This document shows, piece after piece, positions 17,968 through 28,526 of a DNA stretch of 64,000 bases. A program made the translations under genes and the position numbers. Source of the DNA: Nitrospira sp. Its GTDB lineage: Bacteria; Nitrospirota; Nitrospiria; Nitrospirales; UBA8639. The notes beneath the pieces are model-generated. The model did no database searches. It was given only the letters and a program-made list of their open reading frames with translations, and had not been told where the DNA came from. Each line of letters begins with the position of its first letter. The stretch's first letter is position 1. The stretch covers positions 3,638,597 through 3,702,596 of the forward strand of contig CP058931.1 of NCBI GenBank assembly GCA_024760505.1. The letters run 5' to 3'.

Positions 17968-18055
17968 AGAAAAGCTTTCAAGTATGGGAAAACCGAAGAA
18001 ACAGTAATGAATGAGTATGAAGGGTTACAGGGGGATGGCGCAAGAAGTCTTGCCG

Positions 18056-18409
18056 CTAAGGTCTGGCCGTAAACGAGGAAGGAACCGGCTCCACAAATTG
18101 ATATACCACTTCTCCCTGCCGAACCATGCCCAAACGATTTCTGGCCAGTTCTTCCAGTCGTTGCGGGTCCCGTTGAATACGGATGATATCTTCTTCGATC
18201 GAGGCATTGATGTCTTGTAACTGCTGGATTTGTTCCGTCAAATGCTGACGCGTTTCTCGCATATGAAAATATAAAGGCAATCCATCAGAATTAAAAAACA
18301 TGGTCCCCGCGAGCACACTCATCATCAAAAAAGCCCCAACCATTGGAAGGCGCTCCAACAGATCACCCCCAAGCCCAGTGGATGCCCGTTTTTTATTATT
18401 AGGACGCAT
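18056..18409 (-). CDS. Septum formation initiator (FtsB/DivIC family)
   Basis: 117 residues. A basic cytoplasmic N-terminus, one membrane helix (about residues 21-42, LPMVGAFLMMSVLAGTMFF) and a coiled coil (residues ~50-85) are followed by the ELARNRLGMVRQGEVVYQF motif typical of FtsB/DivIC. In E. coli and others FtsB sits next to eno, as here (9 nt downstream of eno). It should form the FtsQLB division subcomplex. Confidence 0.85.
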   Translation of the reverse strand: MRPNNKKRASTGLGGDLLERLPMVGAFLMMSVLAGTMFFNSDGLPLYFHMRETRQHLTEQIQQLQDINASIEEDIIRIQRDPQRLEELARNRLGMVRQGEVVYQFVEPVPSSFTARP

Positions 18410-18418
18410 ACGAGAAAA

Positions 18419-19747
<1,329 letters not shown>

Positions 19748-19777
19748 TTAATCTTGTACCCTGAGATGAGTCTTAGA

Positions 19778-21208
19778 TCAAGATGCAAGATGCTGTTTCA
19801 ATAGCGCATTGACCTTGCCAGGATTGGCTTTTCCCTGTGACGCCTTCATCACCTGGCCCACCAAAAAACCTAATACGGTTTCCTTCCCGCCACGATATTG
19901 CTCCACCTGAGCAGAATGCTGGGCCAGCACCTCCTCTATCAGTTTTTCCAGAACACCCTCATCGGAAACCTGGACCAGGCCTTTCTCATTCACCAATTGC
20001 TCCGGAGTTTTCCCACTGGCGTAAAATTCCGGGAAGAGATCTCTGGCAACTTTCAAGCTAATAGTCCCCTCTTCCACCAATTGTAAGAGTTCAACCAATT
20101 GTTCGGGACTTACCGGGGAGGATTCGGGACTGGTGTTAGCGGTATTGAGCTCACGAAGTAACTCGCCCATGACCCAGTTACTGACCGTTTTCGGATGGGG
20201 AAAGTGTTTCACGCAGGCCTCAAAATAGTCGGCCAGATTTTTTGAATCGGTCAGAAGTTTTGCATCGTACTCAGGGAGATGATATTCCGTTACAAATCGC
20301 TTCATGCGGGCAGCCGGAAGTTCCGGAATAGTCTGACGCAACGATTCAACCCACTCCGCATCCATCCGGACGGAAAGTAAGTCCGGATCGGGAAAATATC
20401 GGTAATCATGGGCCTCTTCCTTGCTTCGCATGACAACCGTATGCCCTTTCTGAACATCCCACAGCCGGGTCTCCTGCCGGATCGTTTCGCCTTCCGTTAA
20501 TGCCTCTGTCTGCCTGGAGATTTCAAAATCTAAGGCCTCTTTGGCAAAACGGAAGGAATTGATATTTTTCAATTCGACTTTGGTCCCAAGAGCCTCCTGC
20601 CCCCGTGGCCGAAGCGACACATTCGGTTCACAACGAAAACTCCCCTGTTCCATGTTCCCATCACAGACATCCAGGTAGACCAAAAGATCGTGAAGGGTTT
20701 TCAAATAGGCATCAACCTCATCGGACGAATGCAAGTCGGGTTCGGTGACAATTTCTAATAACGGGGTCCCCGCTCGATTTAAATCGACACCACTGCCTTC
20801 CACAGGGACATCGTGAACATTTTTCCCGGCATCCTCTTCCAAATGAGCCCGGCGAATGCGCACGCGTTTGGACTCCCCGTTGACGGAAATGTCCAGCCAT
20901 CCTGGTCCGCAGATCGGCAAATCAAATTGCGAAATTTGATAGCCCTTCGGCAGATCAGGGTACAAGTAATTTTTTCGCGAGAATTGATTGGTCAGCATGA
21001 TCTCGCAGTGAAGCGCGAGTCCTGTGCGTACGGCCATTTCCACCGCACGTCGATTGAGCACCGGCAAACTTCCAGGTAATCCCAGACAGGTTGGACACAC
21101 CTGAGTATTCGGAGGAAGACCGAAAGAGGTCGGACAGCCACAAAATAATTTCGTCTTCGTTTGGAGTTGGGCATGCACCTCAACTCCGATAACTGGTTCA
21201 TAAGCCAT
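19778..21208 (-). CDS. gatB: Asp/Glu-tRNA amidotransferase subunit B
   Basis: 476 residues, normal length. GatB is the kinase subunit of GatCAB, which turns misacylated Glu-tRNA(Gln) and/or Asp-tRNA(Asn) into the amide forms. The N-terminal cradle starts [20 protein letters not shown], with zinc ligands in CGC and CPTCLG; the PGSLPVLN and [14 protein letters not shown] motifs are present. A C-terminal YqeY-like tail domain ends in [15 protein letters not shown]. gatA and gatC lie upstream in the same gene run, interrupted by other genes. Confidence 0.97.
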   Translation of the reverse strand: MAYEPVIGVEVHAQLQTKTKLFCGCPTSFGLPPNTQVCPTCLGLPGSLPVLNRRAVEMAVRTGLALHCEIMLTNQFSRKNYLYPDLPKGYQISQFDLPICGPGWLDISVNGESKRVRIRRAHLEEDAGKNVHDVPVEGSGVDLNRAGTPLLEIVTEPDLHSSDEVDAYLKTLHDLLVYLDVCDGNMEQGSFRCEPNVSLRPRGQEALGTKVELKNINSFRFAKEALDFEISRQTEALTEGETIRQETRLWDVQKGHTVVMRSKEEAHDYRYFPDPDLLSVRMDAEWVESLRQTIPELPAARMKRFVTEYHLPEYDAKLLTDSKNLADYFEACVKHFPHPKTVSNWVMGELLRELNTANTSPESSPVSPEQLVELLQLVEEGTISLKVARDLFPEFYASGKTPEQLVNEKGLVQVSDEGVLEKLIEEVLAQHSAQVEQYRGGKETVLGFLVGQVMKASQGKANPGKVNALLKQHLAS

Positions 21209-21250
21209 AACGCAGCAGAGCCACTCCTCTTGATTTCGTCTTTTTTTATC

Positions 21251-21565
21251 TTAATCCAGGGATTTCATTTCACGTTCACGGCGCATGGCATCCCGACCCG
21301 CGTCTAAGGCTTCTCGCACGGCACAGGAAATTTCTTCCACCAGTTCACGTCCACGACCAACGACATCTTCTACCGCATCAGTGGCCCGCTCCTTAATGTC
21401 TCGCAAATCTTCACTCGTTCGCCGGGCATAGCCCGTGATTCGTTCTCGGGAATCTCTTCCCGGCTGAGGAGCTAACATGATCGCCGTCACAGCTCCCAAT
21501 AGCGCTCCACTTAAAAATGCCAACGCAACCGATCCTGCTGATGCACCTGAATGATTAGTTGCCAT
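21251..21565 (-). CDS. YtxH-like small membrane protein
   Basis: 104 residues. The ATG at 21565 has AAGGAGG 8 nt upstream. A Gly/Ala-rich membrane helix (VALAFLSGALLGAVTAIMLA) followed by PQPGRDSRERI and a long amphipathic charged helix matches the YtxH family. It overlaps the preceding DUF948 gene by 11 nt, a pairing seen widely. Function is poorly known; the family is linked to envelope or general stress. Confidence 0.8.
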   Translation of the reverse strand: MATNHSGASAGSVALAFLSGALLGAVTAIMLAPQPGRDSRERITGYARRTSEDLRDIKERATDAVEDVVGRGRELVEEISCAVREALDAGRDAMRREREMKSLD

Positions 21566-21962
21566 AGGATGGCCCTCCTTTTTGTTCTTTATGTACACGT
21601 TTTCTCATAGTCGAACTGGCTGCTTTGAGTCCGGCAAGTAAACTGGAAACGCCCACAGCAAGGGCACCCCCTTTCCCGCGAACGGTCTGATGAACATGAT
21701 TTACGGTTTCCCCCACATCTCCAACTGCATTCAAGAAAATGGTGGCCCGATCCATGCCAAGCCTGGCTTGATCGGTTAATGCTAAAATGTTTTCGTTGGT
21801 CCCCTTGACGTCTTTCAATAATCCCGGCAATTCATGGTTCAGACGAATCAGCAAGCGTTCTGATTGCCCAACGGTGCGTTTCACTTGAAGAATCATTGGA
21901 ACCAGATAGCCCACCAAGACCACAAAGGCCACGGCAATGATGATCGCTGCCAAATCCACCAT
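21555..21962 (-). CDS. DUF948 membrane protein
   Basis: 135 residues. One N-terminal membrane helix (LAAIIIAVAFVVLVGYLVP) is followed by a helical region with phased hydrophobics (LLIRLNHELPGLLKDVKG), the standard DUF948 layout. It is translationally coupled to the YtxH-like gene. It begins 14 nt after gatA. Function unknown. Confidence 0.8.
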   Translation of the reverse strand: MVDLAAIIIAVAFVVLVGYLVPMILQVKRTVGQSERLLIRLNHELPGLLKDVKGTNENILALTDQARLGMDRATIFLNAVGDVGETVNHVHQTVRGKGGALAVGVSSLLAGLKAASSTMRKRVHKEQKGGPSYGN

Positions 21963-21976
21963 ACCTTGCTATCCTT

Positions 21977-23449
21977 TCATGACCGAATCACGGGTCGTTT
22001 CATTCGCCAGTCCGTGGCTTGTTCATAGGCATAGGCTGCACGCAAGACCATGGCTTCTTCAAACGGACGCCCCATCAGTTGTAATCCGATAGGAAGTCCC
22101 ATTTTACTCAAACCACAGGGAACCGAAATCGCGGGAAGTCCTGACAAACTCGCCGGAATCGTATAAATGTCGGACAAATACATCTGCAAGGGATCGTCCA
22201 AGCGCTCTCCTAATTGAAAGGCGGGCGTCGGCATAACCGGACTCACCAACAGATCGACTTCCTGGAGCACGGCATCAAATTCCTGTTGAATCAAGGTGCG
22301 AACGGCTTGGGCTTTCCCATAATACGCTTCGTAATACCCCGCACTCAGGGCATAGGTTCCCAACATGATACGCCGTTTCACTTCAGGGCCAAACCCTTGC
22401 GACCGGGTGCTCCGATACATCTCTGCCAATTCCCGGGACTCCTTGGCACGAAAACCAAATCTGACCCCATCATAGCGAGCCAAATTAGAGCTGGCCTCTG
22501 CCGTGGCGATGAGGTAATAGGTCGCTATGGCCCGTTCAGTGGAAGGCAACGTCACTTCTCGAATGGTGCCGCCTAGCTCCTGCAACACCTGGATGGCATC
22601 TTGAACCTTTTCGAAGACTTCCGTATCAAGCCCCTCAGAAAAATATTCCCGCGGCACCCCGATAATGAGTTTTTTGATGTCTTTCTTTTTCACAGCTTTG
22701 GTGAAATCCGGGAGGTCACGATTAGCAGAAGTGGAATCCATCGGATCAAATCCGGCAATGGCATTCAGCAGGATAGCGGCATCAGTTACGGTTTTGGTAA
22801 TTGGGCCGATTTGATCCAAGGATGAGGCAAAGGCAACTAATCCAAAGCGAGACACTCGCCCATAGGTTGGCTTTAACCCAACCACCCCGCAACAAGCCGC
22901 AGGTTGTCGGATTGACCCTCCGGTATCGGAGCCTAATGCCGCCACACATTCATCGGCTGCCACCGCAGCCGCCGATCCTCCACTGGATCCTCCGGGTATA
23001 AACTTTTGATTCCACGGATTTCTGGACGGCCCGAACGCTGAATGTTCCGTGGACGAACCCATGGCAAATTCATCCAGATTGGTTTTGCCCAGAATCAATG
23101 GTTGGTGATTTCGAAGACGGCCCATCACTGTGGCATCATAAGGAGGAACAAAATTTTCCAACATTCGAGATCCACAAGTCGTCCGGATCCCTTCTGTACA
23201 AATATTATCTTTAATGCCTAATGGCATGCCCATAAGCGGCTGTGTTTTTCGCCAGGCTTTCAGTCCATCATCAATCACTTTAGCTTGTTGGAGCAGCGTC
23301 TCTTTTGGTGTCAAGGTAATATAGGCTTTGATTTTCGGCTCCACCTGGCTGAGCCGCAGCGAATAAGACCTGGCGATATCCACAGCACTAATCTCGCCAG
23401 CGGTAAATTTACCCTGAAGCTCTTTTAGCGTAAGTTTAAATAGAGACAT
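21977..23449 (-). CDS. gatA: Asp/Glu-tRNA amidotransferase subunit A
   Basis: 490 residues, normal length. It is the glutaminase/amidase subunit that releases ammonia for GatB. The amidase triad is visible: Lys in [12 protein letters not shown] (near residue 79), cis-Ser and Ser in [16 protein letters not shown] and [13 protein letters not shown]. The N-terminal helix begins [20 protein letters not shown]. It lies downstream of panD and gatC. Confidence 0.97.
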   Translation of the reverse strand: MSLFKLTLKELQGKFTAGEISAVDIARSYSLRLSQVEPKIKAYITLTPKETLLQQAKVIDDGLKAWRKTQPLMGMPLGIKDNICTEGIRTTCGSRMLENFVPPYDATVMGRLRNHQPLILGKTNLDEFAMGSSTEHSAFGPSRNPWNQKFIPGGSSGGSAAAVAADECVAALGSDTGGSIRQPAACCGVVGLKPTYGRVSRFGLVAFASSLDQIGPITKTVTDAAILLNAIAGFDPMDSTSANRDLPDFTKAVKKKDIKKLIIGVPREYFSEGLDTEVFEKVQDAIQVLQELGGTIREVTLPSTERAIATYYLIATAEASSNLARYDGVRFGFRAKESRELAEMYRSTRSQGFGPEVKRRIMLGTYALSAGYYEAYYGKAQAVRTLIQQEFDAVLQEVDLLVSPVMPTPAFQLGERLDDPLQMYLSDIYTIPASLSGLPAISVPCGLSKMGLPIGLQLMGRPFEEAMVLRAAYAYEQATDWRMKRPVIRS

Positions 23450-23536
23450 ACAAACCCGATTCTGGGATTAGTGGGTAAAAAGGAAATGGAAAGAAACAGG
23501 CCTTCTACCGGAGCAACCCGTTCACACGGGAATTGG

Positions 23537-23884
23537 TTACTTTGCTTTATTCTGGTGATCGACTTGGATAATTTGAGGGACGTGCCGCTTGGCTTCTTCG
23601 TCATTAAATAATTCATAACAAAAAATAATGACCTTATCGCCAATCACTCCCAACCTGGCTGTGGGACCATTTAAAATGATCTCTCCCTTGCCTCGGGTAC
23701 CTGGAAGCGCGTAAGTCGAAAACCGCTCTCCGTTATTCAAATTGGATACCATCACCGCCTCATAGGACATAATACCCGCCCTCTCCATCAGGTCTTCGTC
23801 AATCGTTAAACTACCCTCATACTCCAGACTGGAACCGGTGACGGTCGCTCGGTGAATTTTACATCGTAACAATTGTCGATACAT
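23537..23884 (-). CDS. panD: Aspartate 1-decarboxylase precursor
   Basis: 115 residues. PanD makes beta-alanine from aspartate for pantothenate and coenzyme A. The proenzyme self-cleaves between G24 and S25 (YEGSLTID) to give the pyruvoyl group. The start MYRQLLRCKIHRATVT with active-site Lys9 is typical, as is the TYALPGTRGKGEI strand and the GDKVIIFCYE end. It is placed between gatC and gatA. coaD, another coenzyme A gene, lies 2 kb away on the other strand. Confidence 0.95.
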   Translation of the reverse strand: MYRQLLRCKIHRATVTGSSLEYEGSLTIDEDLMERAGIMSYEAVMVSNLNNGERFSTYALPGTRGKGEIILNGPTARLGVIGDKVIIFCYELFNDEEAKRHVPQIIQVDHQNKAK

Positions 23885-23945
23885 ATTAAATTCCTATTTT
23901 ACTTGTCATGCTCAAACCGAGCGTTCTCAATATCTCGCGCGGGCT

Positions 23946-24239
23946 CTATTTTCCTAAAATATTCGGAACGACAAAAAATCCATTATGTGACTCAGGGGCA
24001 TTGGCCAGCGCCTTCTCCACAGACAAGCATTCGCGTGGGCTATCCTCACGGAATACCTGTTCCTCATGCGCGTCGGAGGCCGTGGGAGGGACGCCCTCCG
24101 TCGACACCCCTTGCAATTGATCCACATACGATAAAATATGATTCAATTGGTCGGCAAACAGGGGTTTTTCCGCTTCCGATAAGTCTAAGCGGGCTAATTG
24201 GGCGACATGTTCGACTTCTTTTTGAGTAATGGAGGCCAT
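23946..24239 (-). CDS. gatC: Asp/Glu-tRNA amidotransferase subunit C
   Basis: 97 residues. GatC is the small stabilising belt subunit that wraps GatA and GatB. The family start is clear: ITQKEVEHVAQLARLDLSEA, then FADQLNHILSYVDQL. The end carries the usual RED motif (VFREDSPRE). It heads the run gatC-panD-gatA-DUF948-ytxH-gatB. Confidence 0.93.
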   Translation of the reverse strand: MASITQKEVEHVAQLARLDLSEAEKPLFADQLNHILSYVDQLQGVSTEGVPPTASDAHEEQVFREDSPRECLSVEKALANAPESHNGFFVVPNILGK

Positions 24240-24420
24240 ATCTGATCCTTATGATGAAAGCAGGAAATTAAAAAACATGGAGACACTGCAAGCGGATACC
24301 GCAGCACCACGTATTTTTACCATGAATTTCTCATGAAAAGCTACTCAGAACAAAGGATTGAAGCAGGGGCGGGAAAACGTGGAGATCAAGAAAAAAAGCT
24401 CGAGAAAGAAGCTGAGGCAA

Positions 24421-25167
24421 TCAATGGTCTAACGTGGGCGTTGGAGAAAAAAGAAAGCCTTCGTCCGCAAAACTCACATAGCGCCCATCCCCAATAACGA
24501 TATGATCCAATACCCGGATACCCAAAATTTCCCCTGCTGCCATAAGTCGACGGGTTAGGGCATGATCCTCCTCGCTTGGATGAGGGTCACCACTTGGATG
24601 ATTATGGACAAAGATGACTGCTGCCGCAGATTCTCGTACGGCCAGATTGAACACTTCCCGCGGATGAACAATACTCACCGTCAAACTTCCCTCGGAGACG
24701 GTGACATCTCGAATAAGCCCATGCTTGGCATCTAACAACAGTGCTTTAAAGACCTCATGCCGAAGATCTCGCAACAGTGGATAGTAATGCTGATAAATAT
24801 CATGGCTATGATGAATCCGTAATCCCGCCGTTAACGGAACCGCCAATGCCCGTTTTCCCAACTCAACGGCTGCGAGAATCTGGGCAGCCTTTGCAGGACC
24901 AATTCCTGGCACAACACACAGTTCTTGCAAACTTCGATTGGCCAAACCCCGCAGTCCCTTGAGCCGGGTGAGGAGGTCCAATGCTACATCCACTGCAGAG
25001 GAATCGGGTCGACCGATTCGTAAGAGGATGGCCACCAGTTGAGCATCTGATAAACCCTGAGCGCCATTGTTCAGAAGGAGTTCGCGGGGCCGTTCCTTCT
25101 CAGGCCAGGATTGAATGCCTTTTTTGAATTGTGGATCATTCATACTCATAATACCAGGGTATGCCAT
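24421..25167 (-). CDS. RadC family JAB-domain protein
   Basis: 248 residues. An N-terminal helix-hairpin-helix region (LQELCVVPGIGPAKAAQILA) precedes a RadC/JAB-like metal-binding domain with VHPREVFNLAV and the metalloprotein motif HNHPSGDPHPSEEDHALT. Despite the old name, a direct DNA-repair role is unproven in this family; many are linked to mobile DNA. The start is ambiguous (Met1, Met7 or Met9), with no strong ribosome site. It lies upstream of gatC with about 180 nt between. Confidence 0.88.
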   Translation of the reverse strand: MAYPGIMSMNDPQFKKGIQSWPEKERPRELLLNNGAQGLSDAQLVAILLRIGRPDSSAVDVALDLLTRLKGLRGLANRSLQELCVVPGIGPAKAAQILAAVELGKRALAVPLTAGLRIHHSHDIYQHYYPLLRDLRHEVFKALLLDAKHGLIRDVTVSEGSLTVSIVHPREVFNLAVRESAAAVIFVHNHPSGDPHPSEEDHALTRRLMAAGEILGIRVLDHIVIGDGRYVSFADEGFLFSPTPTLDH

Positions 25168-25281
25168 GCGAGCGTGCGTTGAACTATACGCAGCTATTTT
25201 TCACCCCGTCAAAAACGATTCTTCCCATTCTGTCATTGAGATTGTTGAGGTTTCCGGAATTATGATATCTTCCACTCCCAT

Positions 25282-25878
25282 ATGAAACCATCTTCTATCC
25301 GGATCGTTGCAGGGCAATTTAAAGGTCGAACAATCCCTACACTTCCTGGGCGAACCACCCGTCCGACCTCTCAGCGGGCCAGAGAAGCACTGTTTTCTAT
25401 CCTGGGTGGCCAGATTCAGGATGCCATTGTGGCTGATCTATTCGCGGGGACAGGAGCAGTGGGATTGGAAGCCTTAAGCCGGGGAGCGACTAAGGCGCTC
25501 TTTGTTGAGCAAAATCCATTGGCCGGAACGACTATTCAGCAGATGCTTACCCAACTCAAGGTTAGCCCATCAAGCCAGGTCCTCATTGAGGATGTATCAC
25601 TCGCCATACAAAATTCAATTTTGGTAGGATGGCGTCCGTTTGACATGATATTCATGGACCCTCCTTACCGGCTCCCGAATGTTCAACAGATCTTGCATCA
25701 ATTAGAGGAAGCGGACGTCATGGCCCCGAACGGTCGAATCATTTATGAACATTTCCATAAAACCACTCCTCCAATTCCTCTTGGGAAATGGTCGCTCATC
25801 CGAACCGCCCGCTATGGGGATACGGCGTTGACGTTTTACCGGCCCATTCCTCAGACCCTAAAAGATCTTGACCAATGA
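25282..25878 (+). CDS. rsmD: 16S rRNA (guanine(966)-N(2))-methyltransferase
   Basis: 198 residues. RsmD methylates N2 of G966 in 16S rRNA using S-adenosylmethionine. The family N-terminus RIVAGQFKGRTI...RPTSQRAREALFSIL is present, then SAM-binding motif I VADLFAGTGAVGLEALSRGA and the catalytic FMDPPYRLP motif near residue 125. Its stop overlaps the coaD start by 4 nt (ATGA), a very common rsmD-coaD pairing. Confidence 0.94.
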   Translation: MKPSSIRIVAGQFKGRTIPTLPGRTTRPTSQRAREALFSILGGQIQDAIVADLFAGTGAVGLEALSRGATKALFVEQNPLAGTTIQQMLTQLKVSPSSQVLIEDVSLAIQNSILVGWRPFDMIFMDPPYRLPNVQQILHQLEEADVMAPNGRIIYEHFHKTTPPIPLGKWSLIRTARYGDTALTFYRPIPQTLKDLDQ

Positions 25879-26363
25879 CTATTGGCATTTATCCAGGTAC
25901 ATTTGATCCTATTACCCGTGGCCATACCGATGTCATTGCTCGAAGCCTCAGGCTGGTCGAGCAGGTGATCGTCGCCGTGGCTCCCAACCCTCGAAAAGCC
26001 CCTTTGTTCGACTTAGACGAACGAGTCCAATTGGCCAAAATCGCCACAAGCGACCTCAAGGGTGTCACGGTTGAACCATTCGACGGCTTACTGGTGAACT
26101 ACGTCAGGAAACGCGGGGCTTTGGCTATTATTCGTGGACTAAGAGCCGTGTCAGATTTCGAACATGAATTTCAAATGGCCCTGCTGAACCGAAAACTTGA
26201 CTCTAGTCTGGAAACGGTCTTTCTGATGTCGAGTGAGGAATTTTCGTATCTTACCTCCAGCATGGTTAAAGAGGTCGCCTCGGTTGGCGGTCCCCTCCAC
26301 CATTTCCTTCATCCCGAGGTTGCCGAATGGCTCCAGGGTCGATTACGGAGAAATGCCAAATGA
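25875..26363 (+). CDS. coaD: Phosphopantetheine adenylyltransferase
   Basis: 162 residues. It adenylylates 4'-phosphopantetheine to dephospho-CoA. The nucleotidyltransferase motif YPGTFDPITRGHTDVIAR is at the N-terminus, IIRGLRAVSDFEHEFQMALL mid-protein, and EEFSYLTSSMVKEVAS near the end. It is coupled to rsmD upstream and overlaps the aminotransferase start downstream. Confidence 0.96.
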   Translation: MTIGIYPGTFDPITRGHTDVIARSLRLVEQVIVAVAPNPRKAPLFDLDERVQLAKIATSDLKGVTVEPFDGLLVNYVRKRGALAIIRGLRAVSDFEHEFQMALLNRKLDSSLETVFLMSSEEFSYLTSSMVKEVASVGGPLHHFLHPEVAEWLQGRLRRNAK

Positions 26364-27553
26364 ACCTTGCCACGCGAACGACCCGCATTACCCCCTCCCC
26401 CACATTGCAACTTTCGGCAACGGTGAAAGCCCTGGTCGCGCAAGGGCAGCAGATCTTCGATTTTACTGCAGGAGAACCCTCCCTGGATTCTCCTGAAGAG
26501 GCCAAAGAGGCCGCCTATCAAGCCATTCGCTCCGGCTTCACCAAGTATACGGCCGTCACAGGAATTGATGATCTAAAAGAGGCCATCATTGAAAAATTTC
26601 AGCGTGATCAGGGGCTGACCTACTCAAGGGCTCAAATCCTGGTATCGTGTGGAGCCAAACACACCTTATTCAATCTTGCATTGGCATTGTTTGAGGCCGG
26701 AGATGAAGTGATTATTCCCGCACCCTATTGGGTCTCCTATCCCGAACAAATCCTCGTGGCAGACGCCAAGCCCGTCTTTCTTCAAACTTCCGAGTCGTCC
26801 GGCTATGCCATTGACGTGAAGGCGCTGGATTCCGTAGTCACTGATCGCACGAAGGCGATCATTCTGAATTCTCCGTGTAATCCGACCGGGAGTATGTATG
26901 ACCGGCAGACCTTGGAGGGCATTGCCCGGATAGCGCTCGAACATGATCTGCTCATCATTTCTGATGAAATTTACGAAAAGATGGTTTACGACCGGCACCA
27001 ACACCATAGCATCGCCTCACTTGGAACAGACATTGCCAAGAACACCATCATTGTGAATGGGGTGTCAAAAACCTATTCCATGACGGGATGGCGGATTGGC
27101 TATGCCGCCGGCCCCGAGACGCTGATTAAAGCCATGGGTGACATCCAAAGCCAAAGCACCTCAAACCCCAGCTCCATCTCCCAAAAAGCCGCAATCGGGG
27201 CGATCCGAGGGGCAGAGGCGTTTATTCAACACATGGTGAAGGAGTTGGATATTCGACGAAAGGCTATTGTCGAGGGATTAAATCGGATCCCGGGTATTCA
27301 CTGTCCTATGCCTGCAGGGGCCTTCTATGCTTTTCCGAGCGTTGCTCAACTCCTGGGCCGTCGGTTCAAGGGAGAATCCATGTCCACGCCGTTGGCATTT
27401 GCCAATTTTTTTCTCAAAGAAGCCAAAGTAGCGTGCGTCCCAGGTGAACCGTTTGGCAGTCCCACGCATCTGCGGTTTTCCTATACTGGAACCTTGGAGG
27501 TCATTGAGGAGGGCTTACAACGCCTTACCGAGGCCGTGGCTAAACTTGAATAG
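26360..27553 (+). CDS. Aspartate aminotransferase (class I/II, PLP)
   Basis: 397 residues from the ATG at 26360, which overlaps the coaD stop and has GGAGA 8 nt upstream. It transfers the amino group between aspartate and 2-oxoglutarate; prephenate aminotransferase activity, common in the same subgroup, cannot be excluded. Fold-type I features are FTAGEPSLDSP, NSPCNPTGSMYDRQTL, SDEIYEKMVYD, the PLP Lys in VNGVSKTYSMTGWRIGY and the C-terminal substrate Arg in LRFSYT. It is translated with rsmD and coaD. Confidence 0.92.
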   Translation: MNLATRTTRITPSPTLQLSATVKALVAQGQQIFDFTAGEPSLDSPEEAKEAAYQAIRSGFTKYTAVTGIDDLKEAIIEKFQRDQGLTYSRAQILVSCGAKHTLFNLALALFEAGDEVIIPAPYWVSYPEQILVADAKPVFLQTSESSGYAIDVKALDSVVTDRTKAIILNSPCNPTGSMYDRQTLEGIARIALEHDLLIISDEIYEKMVYDRHQHHSIASLGTDIAKNTIIVNGVSKTYSMTGWRIGYAAGPETLIKAMGDIQSQSTSNPSSISQKAAIGAIRGAEAFIQHMVKELDIRRKAIVEGLNRIPGIHCPMPAGAFYAFPSVAQLLGRRFKGESMSTPLAFANFFLKEAKVACVPGEPFGSPTHLRFSYTGTLEVIEEGLQRLTEAVAKLE

Positions 27554-27607
27554 CCTATTCATTTCCGTCCGGGCTTTCATTTTTTTCAATTCAAGCACCA
27601 CCAAACC

Positions 27608-27640
27608 TTGACCTGAATAGAATCAGCCTTACCTTATAAT
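27608..27640 (+). promoter_or_regulatory. Candidate promoter for the FmdB-like gene
   Basis: A perfect TATAAT (27635-27640) follows TTGACC (27608-27613), but the 21-base spacer is too long for a strong sigma-70 site. The -10 box is about 50 bases before the GTG start. Confidence 0.3.
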
Positions 27641-27690
27641 TATATGTTTACAAATCCCCTTAATTGACGTTTACTCTCTGGAGGTACCCC

Positions 27691-28143
27691 GTGCCCATTT
27701 ATGAATATCAATGCACCGGTAGCGGTGAGCGATTTGAAATTCAACAGAAAATGTCAGATCCTCCTATTCAAACCTGCGATCAATTATCCTGTGGTTGTGG
27801 GAAAGCTGAACCCGTTACTAAAGTCATCTCGGCTCCCGCCATCATGTTCAAGGGATCGGGATGGTATATCACGGACTACTCGGACAAACTCAAAGCGCCC
27901 GAGAGTAAATCAGAGAACAAAGGGAAAACCGCTGACACCAGCACAAGCGAATCCAAAACAGACAACAAGACGGGTTCGACCGGCTCTGATAGTGGATCCA
28001 GTTCCAAGACCCCCACATCCGCACCTTCTGCCTCTTCCGCTGGGTCTCCCGGATCAGGGACGGCTTCGGGATCAGGGACATCATCAAGTTCCAGTGCCTC
28101 CACTGGATCCGTGGCTTCTGCTTCATCCAGCAGTAAGTCCTAA
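27691..28143 (+). CDS. FmdB-like zinc-ribbon protein with degenerate first knuckle
   Basis: 150 residues. The GTG at 27691 (VPIYEYQC) was chosen over an upstream frame start because FmdB proteins begin PIYEY and GGAGG lies 7 nt upstream. The FmdB regulatory domain spans residues 1-65, but the first Cys-x2-Cys pair is lost (CTGSGERFE), leaving one Cys there and CGCG in the second half. KVISAPAIMFKGSGWYITDY is typical. The C-terminal ~85 residues are Ser/Thr/Gly-rich low complexity. FmdB domains are small zinc-ribbon regulators; metal binding here is doubtful. Confidence 0.8.
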   Translation: MPIYEYQCTGSGERFEIQQKMSDPPIQTCDQLSCGCGKAEPVTKVISAPAIMFKGSGWYITDYSDKLKAPESKSENKGKTADTSTSESKTDNKTGSTGSDSGSSSKTPTSAPSASSAGSPGSGTASGSGTSSSSSASTGSVASASSSSKS

Positions 28144-28151
28144 CTCCTCAC

Positions 28152-28178
28152 GCAGATGCACTGGCCGCGGGCATCTGC
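28152..28178 (+). terminator. Hairpin after the FmdB-like gene
   Basis: GCAGATGC (28152-28159) pairs with GCATCTGC (28171-28178) over an 11-base loop, starting 9 nt after the stop codon. There is no T-run after it, so it may be only an RNA 3'-end stabiliser. Confidence 0.3.
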
Positions 28179-28415
28179 ACAACCTACTTTACCATAGGCC
28201 GAAGTCCTGTCCCCACGATAACCGGCCTAAATTGAAGCCCTGATTCCTTAGACCCTCCATACATATGTTGCCATCTATCAAAGTCATCAGCCCCTCGCAA
28301 CAAGCCCATATTCGACCTTCTCCTCACGAGAAGCTAATATCCTTCGCTTCGGCTGCAAAAGATATCAGAGCCCTTTACAACGGCAATACTGTTTATCCAC
28401 AAGGAGTTGTGACTC

Positions 28416-28444
28416 TTGACAGCTTCGCCTACCGTCGGTACTCT
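28416..28444 (+). promoter_or_regulatory. Candidate promoter for skp/ompH
   Basis: A perfect TTGACA (28416-28421) is followed after 17 bases by TACTCT (28439-28444), a weak -10. It lies about 80 bases before the ATG at 28527. Confidence 0.35.
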
Positions 28445-28526
28445 CATCAGGCTTACCAGTAATTTCAGCCTCTTCGGCATCTCAGACCGAGTGGAGGGTT
28501 ATCCTTTAAACGCTAGAGGGAAAAGC

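Larger units (their letters stand above)
28144..28526. other. Intergenic region with hairpin and promoter candidate
   Basis: About 380 bases between the FmdB-like and skp/ompH genes. It holds an 8-bp hairpin near the start and a perfect -35 box near 28416, listed separately. No gene seen. Confidence 0.4.
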
